From: Cryobacterium soli
GTDB lineage: Bacteria > Actinomycetota > Actinomycetes > Actinomycetales > Microbacteriaceae
DNA: 64,000 nucleotides
Direction: 5' to 3'
Assembly: GCF_003611035.1 (NCBI RefSeq)
Contig: NZ_CP030033.1
Location: 992,001 to 1,056,000 of the forward strand
The notes below the pieces were generated by a model. It was given only the letters and a program-made list of their open reading frames with translations. It did not search any database and was not told the origin of the DNA. Below are positions 60,544 to 64,000 of the stretch, piece after piece; within the stretch, counting starts at the first letter, position 1; every line of letters starts with the position of its first letter. The translations under genes and the position numbers were made by a program.

Positions 60544-62865
60544 TCAGACCAGCGTCGCCCGCACGGCGCGGGTGGCGTCCACGATGTTGCGGAGCGACTC
60601 GACGGTCTCCGCGTACCCGCGGGTCTTCAACCCGCAGTCCGGGTTCACCCAGACCTGGCGGGCGGGGATCGATTCGAGGGCCCGCTCGAGCAGCTCGGTG
60701 ATCTCGGCCACGCCGGGCACCCGCGGCGAGTGGATGTCGTAGACGCCCGGGCCGATGCCGTGGTCGAAGCCGCTGGTCTGGATGTCCGCCACGACCTCCA
60801 TCTTCGACCGCGCCGCCTCGATGCTGGTCACGTCGGCATCCAGGTTGCGGATGGCGTCGATGACGACGCCGAATTCTGAGTAGCAGAGGTGGGTGTGGAT
60901 CTGCGTCGCGTCGGCCACCCCGGCCGTGGCCAGCCGGAACGAGCCCACCGACCAGTCCAGGTAGTCGGCGTGGTCCTTCTTCTTCAGCGGCAGCAGTTCC
61001 CGCAGGGCGGGCTCGTCGACCTGCACCACCTGGATGCCCGCGGCCTCCAGGTCGCCGATCTCGTCGCGCAACGCCAGCGCCACCTGGCGGGCGGTCTCCC
61101 CCAGCGGCTGGTCGTCACGCACGAACGACCAGGCCAGGATGGTGACCGGTCCGGTGAGCATGCCCTTCACGGGCTTCTCGGTGAGGCTCTGGGTGTAGCT
61201 GGACCACTCAACCGTGATCGGCGCCGGGCGGGACACGTCGCCCCAGAGGATCGACGGGCGCGTGCACCGGCTGCCGTAGGACTGCACCCAGCCGTTTTCG
61301 GTGACGGCGAAGCCGTCGAGGTTCTCGGCGAAGTACTGCACCATGTCGTTCCGTTCGGGTTCGCCGTGCACAAGCACGTCCAAGCCGAGGTCCTCCTGGA
61401 GCTGCACGACCCGGCCGATCTCGGCGCGCATGAGTTCCTGGTAGTCGGCGGGGGCGAGCTCGCCGGAGACCAGGCGGGCGCGGGCGCGGCGGATCTCGCC
61501 GGTCTGCGGGAACGACCCGATCGTCGTAGTCGGCAGCGGCGGCAGAGCGAGCACAGCCTCCTGCGCGGCCAGACGGGTCTCGTAGTCGCCGCGACTGAAG
61601 TCGGCCGGAGTGAGCGAATCGAGCCTGGCGCGCACAGCGCCGTCGCGTACCCCCGGTGACACCCGGCGGGCGGCGAGAGAGGCCGTGGCGGCGTCGAGGT
61701 CGGCCTGGATGGCCGCTTGGCCCTTGGTGAGGCCACGGGCCAGGGTGGCGATCTGGCCGATCTTCTGGTCGGCGAAGGCGAGCCATCCGACAAGGTCCGC
61801 GCCGAGCGTGCTCTCGTCGGTCACGTCGTGCGGCAGGTGCAGCAGGGAGGTCGAGCTGGACACGGCGATCTTGTCGCTCAGCGCGCTGAGCCGGCCGACG
61901 GTCTCGAAGGCCGCCGCGAGGTCGCCGCGCCAGATGTTGTGGCCGTCGATCACGCCGGCGACCAGGACGGTGTCGCCCAGCCCGGCCGGGCTGGTGGGCA
62001 CCGTGCCGCGCACGAGATCGAGTCCGATCGCCTCGACCGCGGATGCGGCCAGCACGGGCAGCGCGTCATCCAGGCTGCCGTAGGGTGCTGCCACGAACAG
62101 CGCGGGCCTGTTCGGGACGGCGCCGAGCACAGCGTAGGCCCGCGCGAGGGCCGCCAGGGCGGTGTCCCGCGGGATGTCGATGCTCTCACTGACCAGTCCG
62201 GGCTCGTCCAGCTGCACCCACTCGGCGCCCGCAGCGGCAAGGCGTTCGATCAGCGTCGCGTACACGGGCAGCAGGTCGTCCAGGCGGTCGAGCGGGTGGA
62301 ACCCGGCCGGGGTGTCGCTCGACGGCTTGGCGAGGAGTAGGAACGTGACCGGGCCGACGATGACCGGGCGGGTGAGGAATCCGGCGGCCACTGCCTCCTC
62401 GAATTCGCGCACGATGCGGTCGCTGGCGAGCGAGAAGGTGGTCTCCGGGCCGATCTCCGGCACCAGGTAGTGGTAGTTGGAGTCGAACCACTTGGTCATC
62501 TCCAACGGCAGGTTCTCTCCCGCGCCGCGCGCCAGGGTGAAGTATCCGGCCAGGTCGAGGTGACCGTCGGCGTCGACGAGGTCGGCGAACCGGGCGGGGA
62601 TGGCGCCGACGGTGACCGCCGCATCCAGCACCTGATCGTAGAAGGAGAAACTCTCCGGGATCGACGAGTCGGTGCGCCCCAGGCCCAGCCCGACGAGCCG
62701 TTCCCTGGTGGTGTTCCGGAGCGCCGCGGCGGTGGCCTCGAGCTCATCGGCGTCGATCCGGCCGGCCCAGAACGATTCGACAGCCTTCTTGAGTTCGCGG
62801 CGGCGCCCGATTCTCGGGTAGCCGAGGATCGTTCCGGTGGGGAATGCGGAAACGGTGGTGGTCAT
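60544..62865 (-). CDS. metE: Cobalamin-independent methionine synthase
   Basis: Transfers methyl from 5-methyltetrahydrofolate to homocysteine using zinc. The N-terminal barrel begins ILGYPRIGRRRELKKAVESF. The zinc ligands sit in HTHLCYSEFG and NPDCGLKTRG, and the C-terminal barrel includes TTTIGSFPQTGEIRRAR. 773 residues, full length. ATG 62865 overlaps the metF stop as TGATG. An upstream in-frame start would run into metF. Confidence 0.97.
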   Translation of the reverse strand: MTTTVSAFPTGTILGYPRIGRRRELKKAVESFWAGRIDADELEATAAALRNTTRERLVGLGLGRTDSSIPESFSFYDQVLDAAVTVGAIPARFADLVDADGHLDLAGYFTLARGAGENLPLEMTKWFDSNYHYLVPEIGPETTFSLASDRIVREFEEAVAAGFLTRPVIVGPVTFLLLAKPSSDTPAGFHPLDRLDDLLPVYATLIERLAAAGAEWVQLDEPGLVSESIDIPRDTALAALARAYAVLGAVPNRPALFVAAPYGSLDDALPVLAASAVEAIGLDLVRGTVPTSPAGLGDTVLVAGVIDGHNIWRGDLAAAFETVGRLSALSDKIAVSSSTSLLHLPHDVTDESTLGADLVGWLAFADQKIGQIATLARGLTKGQAAIQADLDAATASLAARRVSPGVRDGAVRARLDSLTPADFSRGDYETRLAAQEAVLALPPLPTTTIGSFPQTGEIRRARARLVSGELAPADYQELMRAEIGRVVQLQEDLGLDVLVHGEPERNDMVQYFAENLDGFAVTENGWVQSYGSRCTRPSILWGDVSRPAPITVEWSSYTQSLTEKPVKGMLTGPVTILAWSFVRDDQPLGETARQVALALRDEIGDLEAAGIQVVQVDEPALRELLPLKKKDHADYLDWSVGSFRLATAGVADATQIHTHLCYSEFGVVIDAIRNLDADVTSIEAARSKMEVVADIQTSGFDHGIGPGVYDIHSPRVPGVAEITELLERALESIPARQVWVNPDCGLKTRGYAETVESLRNIVDATRAVRATLV

Positions 62866-63926
62866 CAGTAGTCCTTCGTGGAGTGAGTACCGGCAGTGGC
62901 GCTGGCAGCGGGGCTGGTGGAGGCAAAGGTCGAGGGCGGGCACTGGGATGCGGCAACCGGTGCGGCCGGCGCGAGCGCCCCCGCCCGGTCGAGAACGGCG
63001 AGCACGGTCTCGTGCTGGTTGAAGGCATAGAGGTGCAGGCCGGGAGCGCCGCCCGCGATGAGTTTCTCGGCCAGCGCGGCGGCATGGCTGATGCCGATCT
63101 CCCGCTGGCCTTCGACGGTGGGTTCCACTTCGAGCTGGATGGACAGCTCGGCGGGCAGCTCCTCGCCGGAGAGCTCGAGGATGCGCCGGAGCCGGCCCGG
63201 GCTGGTCACCGGCATGATGCCGGGCAGGATCGGGAATTCGACGCCGGCCTCCCTGGCCCGCTGGATGAAGCTCAGGTAGTGGTCGGCGTGGAAGAACAGC
63301 TGGGTGATGGCCAGGTTCGCGCCGGCGGCCTGCTTGGCCAACAGGGTGTCGATGTCCTGGGCCGTGGAGCGCGAGCGCGGGTGCCCGTTCGGGAAGGCGG
63401 CGACGGCGATGCGCACGTGCTCGCGTTCGGTCTTGACCGCGCGAGCCTGCGGCAGTCCGGGGATCGGTGTCTCCTGGTAGGGCACCCGTTCGGCCTGCAC
63501 CCGGTGGATGAGCTGAACGAGCTCGCCGGCGCTGTGCAGGTCGCCGAGGAACGCGTCATCCTCGGTCGATCCCGCCGGCGGGTCCCCGCGCAGGGCGAGG
63601 AAGCTGCGCACGCCGGCGTCGAGGAACTCGCGGATCAGGCTGCTGGCCTGGGCATGTGAGGACCCCACGCAGGTCAGGTGCGCCATCGGGTCCACCCGGG
63701 TGGCCGTGCGGATGTAGCGCAGCACGTCGAGGGACGAGGTGCGGGAGGAACCGCTGGCCCCGTAGGTCACCGAGATGAATTCGGGGCCGGCCGCGGCCAG
63801 GGAGTCGATGGTGGCGTGCAGGGCCGTCGCGGCGGCATCCGTCTTGGGCGGGTACAACTCGAACGAGAACGGGGTGCTCGGCGGACAGGCAGGGTCTGCA
63901 GATGTGGACGCAACGGCTGCGCTCAT
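62865..63926 (-). CDS. metF: Methylenetetrahydrofolate reductase
   Basis: FAD enzyme that makes the methyl donor for MetE. FSFELYPPKTDAAATAL, EFISVTYGASGS and HLTCVGSSHAQASSLIREFL are family blocks, and the HLYAFNQHETVLAVL C-terminal part is present. 353 residues including a 40-residue Ala/Ser-rich tail. The ATG has GAGGAA upstream. It forms a two-gene operon with metE. The promoter region lies at the window end and cannot be judged. Confidence 0.95.
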   Translation of the reverse strand: MSAAVASTSADPACPPSTPFSFELYPPKTDAAATALHATIDSLAAAGPEFISVTYGASGSSRTSSLDVLRYIRTATRVDPMAHLTCVGSSHAQASSLIREFLDAGVRSFLALRGDPPAGSTEDDAFLGDLHSAGELVQLIHRVQAERVPYQETPIPGLPQARAVKTEREHVRIAVAAFPNGHPRSRSTAQDIDTLLAKQAAGANLAITQLFFHADHYLSFIQRAREAGVEFPILPGIMPVTSPGRLRRILELSGEELPAELSIQLEVEPTVEGQREIGISHAAALAEKLIAGGAPGLHLYAFNQHETVLAVLDRAGALAPAAPVAASQCPPSTFASTSPAASATAGTHSTKDY

Positions 63927-64000
63927 GGTTCCTCATTCGGCATGGTCGGTACAACTCGAAGGGCCGGGCGGCCGCGGACCGCCGGCGTGAAAAACCAGGC

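Noticed and set aside
63927-64000. SAM or cobalamin riboswitch before metF
   Set aside because: Only 74 bases are visible and no conserved riboswitch core is recognisable. Any longer leader lies outside the window.

Overview
This window is a high-GC chromosomal segment from an actinobacterium, most likely of the family Microbacteriaceae (a Cryobacterium-like organism is my inference, not proven). The reasons are the GC-rich coding sequence, the 16S/23S sequences with a tRNA-free spacer, the syntenic block der-cmk-tyrA-rluB-scpB-scpA-parA, the PriA-type HisA, the gluABCD-type transporter and a LexA/LysM pair. Almost every gene lies on the minus strand, so the text below follows minus-strand transcription, from high to low coordinates. 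The only plus-strand genes are a SatD-like/membrane pair (26419-27725), a DUF1844 gene (48399-48749) and lexA (59757-60458).

Region 1 (1-18530) is dense housekeeping. A repeat-rich TPR protein, a HAD phosphatase, a small unknown protein, TlyA, NAD kinase, RecN, CTP synthase, a Nudix hydrolase and XerD form one overlapping run. It is followed by an LtrA membrane protein, then by ParA-ScpA-ScpB-RluB-TyrA-Cmk-Der. Start and stop codons overlap at most junctions. der is cut by the window edge.

Region 2 (18590-24960) is one rRNA operon in the order 16S-23S-5S, with a second nearly identical 5S gene downstream. Each 5S has its own hairpin terminator. Inverted flanks that would form the pre-16S and pre-23S processing stems are visible, and two promoters are proposed upstream.

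Region 3 (24976-29424) holds tyrS, the divergent SatD-like/membrane pair, an ohrR-osmC peroxide-response pair with a candidate operator, and a 3-methyladenine glycosylase.

Region 4 (29453-41209) is pheS-pheT, a strong terminator, then argC-J-B-D-F-G-H, a complete ornithine-to-arginine pathway with no argR between argF and argG.

Region 5 (41311-48749) has two lower-GC, small secreted cysteine-patterned proteins of unknown function, a glutamate-type ABC transporter (gluA-B-C-D), a SpoU RNA methyltransferase, and infC-rpmI-rplT behind a long structured leader. infC begins with ATC.

Region 6 (48843-64000) holds a Nei-type glycosylase and the giant helicase Lhr, flanked by two copies of a palindromic repeat, then an SseB-like gene, hisA(priA)-hisH-hisB-hisC, a LysM protein divergent from lexA, and metE-metF. 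metF starts about 75 bases from the window end.

No CRISPR array, prophage, transposase or tRNA was seen. The more unusual signals are: a recurrent -10 hexamer placed 6-8 bases before start codons that lack a Shine-Dalgarno, which points to leaderless transcripts; two families of dispersed palindromic repeats; a recurrent CGGATGC heptamer made with otherwise disfavoured codons; the paired secreted proteins; and a long RG/N-rich tandem-repeat protein.
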